Positions 31,767 through 32,213 of a stretch of DNA of 32,213 nt are shown here, piece after piece. The stretch lies in assembly GCA_017614995.1 (NCBI GenBank), contig JAGAAX010000021.1:1-32213 (forward strand). Direction: 5' to 3'. Source of the stretch: Spirochaetaceae bacterium. Its GTDB lineage: Bacteria; Spirochaetota; Spirochaetia; Treponematales; Treponemataceae. How positions within the stretch are numbered: the stretch's first letter is position 1; each line of letters opens with the position of its first letter. The translations under genes were made by a program, and so were the position numbers. The notes beneath the pieces were generated by a model that searched no databases, was not told the DNA's origin, and was given only the letters and a program-made list of their open reading frames with translations.

Positions 31767-32213
31767 CTATTCCTCCACTTCCTCATAGTAATATGAATAA
31801 TCAATTCCTTTCATAAACATTTCGCGGTCGTTGATTTTATCGGTCAAGGCATTACGCAATAGTTCTTTTATCCGCGTTGAATCTACTGCACTTTCTTCCA
31901 TTGCGCAAAGATAGTCTTTTTTGTTGATTTTGCTCCAGTCAATACAGAGTTTCAGATTTTTTTTGAGTATCAAATCAAGCCAAATTCGTGTGCTTCTGCC
32001 GTTTCCCTCTCGGAATGGGTGAGCTATGTTCATCTCAACATATTTATCAGCAATTTCATCAAATGAACTTTCTTTCATCTTTTCAATTTTGCTCAAAGTT
32101 TCCGGCAAATACTGAGCAAGCGCAAACTGAAATCCACCTTTCGAAATATTTACTTGCCTGATCTGTCCTGCAAAATCATACAATCCGCCGAAAAGATACG
32201 CGTGAATCTGCTT
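31767..32213 (-). CDS. fic: Fic/DOC family protein (partial, 5' end outside the window)
   Basis: About 148 residues are visible from the window edge, reading [26 protein letters not shown], then [21 protein letters not shown], and the tail [10 protein letters not shown]. The HPFxEGNGR motif is the catalytic loop of Fic enzymes, which transfer AMP or another nucleotide group from a nucleotide donor to a protein hydroxyl. The catalytic histidine and the Gly-Asn-Gly-Arg set are all present, so it should be active. No inhibitory helix motif is seen in the visible part. Fic genes are known within type I restriction loci. Its end carries the ribosome binding site for the truncated hsdR start, so fic and hsdR were once directly coupled. 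Confidence 0.85.
   Translation of the reverse strand, partial: KQIHAYLFGGLYDFAGQIRQVNISKGGFQFALAQYLPETLSKIEKMKESSFDEIADKYVEMNIAHPFREGNGRSTRIWLDLILKKNLKLCIDWSKINKKDYLCAMEESAVDSTRIKELLRNALTDKINDREMFMKGIDYSYYYEEVEE

Overview
The window looks like a piece of a host-associated spirochaete chromosome, most likely Treponema or a close relative. This is inferred from the overall look of the proteins (SecA, a large HrpA-type helicase, a pyruvate phosphate dikinase, many small lipoproteins with SC-type lipoboxes) and from hairpin-rich intergenic DNA; no 16S or similar marker is present. Housekeeping genes with moderate GC alternate with clearly AT-rich accessory stretches.

Region by region: (1) 1-4245 holds a lipoprotein gene behind the CCA-adding enzyme gene (minus strand), then thiamine pyrophosphokinase and a secreted protein of unknown function (plus strand). 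The gaps are filled with runs of near-perfect stem-loops. (2) 4298-7046 is an AT-rich accessory patch: a BRO-N antirepressor-like protein with a degenerate DUF1016 nuclease-like C-terminus, a cysteine-rich small protein, a helix-turn-helix-like protein and a small acidic protein. (3) 7047-11076 holds secA and plsC, preceded and separated by repeats and hairpins. (4) 11159-16073 is a remnant array of RHS polymorphic-toxin cassettes: a GNAT-like gene pair, then three copies of a ~110-120 bp structured repeat, each followed by a broken piece of an RHS gene, with toxin tips and probable immunity genes between them. (5) 16083-26543 is mostly housekeeping: hrpA-type helicase, ppdK, a DUF1963/YwqG protein, an SGNH hydrolase, hemW, an unusual signal peptidase I and a nucleoside hydrolase. 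(6) 26583-32213 is a type I restriction locus on the minus strand: fic (cut by the window edge), a two-gene RloA/RloB-like ATPase plus TOPRIM module, and hsdR.

The two strongest discoveries are structural. First, the RloA/RloB-like module sits exactly between fic and hsdR. A 55-bp copy of the hsdR 5' end (one synonymous mismatch) remains on the fic side, so the module appears to have entered at the hsdR start codon and left hsdR intact with a regenerated start. Second, the RHS region is built from repeated units (structured repeat, RHS core fragment, toxin tip, immunity gene, shared hairpin tail). One cassette carries a likely NlpC/P60-like cysteine-peptidase toxin next to a lipoprotein that fits as its periplasmic immunity partner.

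No tRNA, rRNA, CRISPR array, transposase or integrase was seen.
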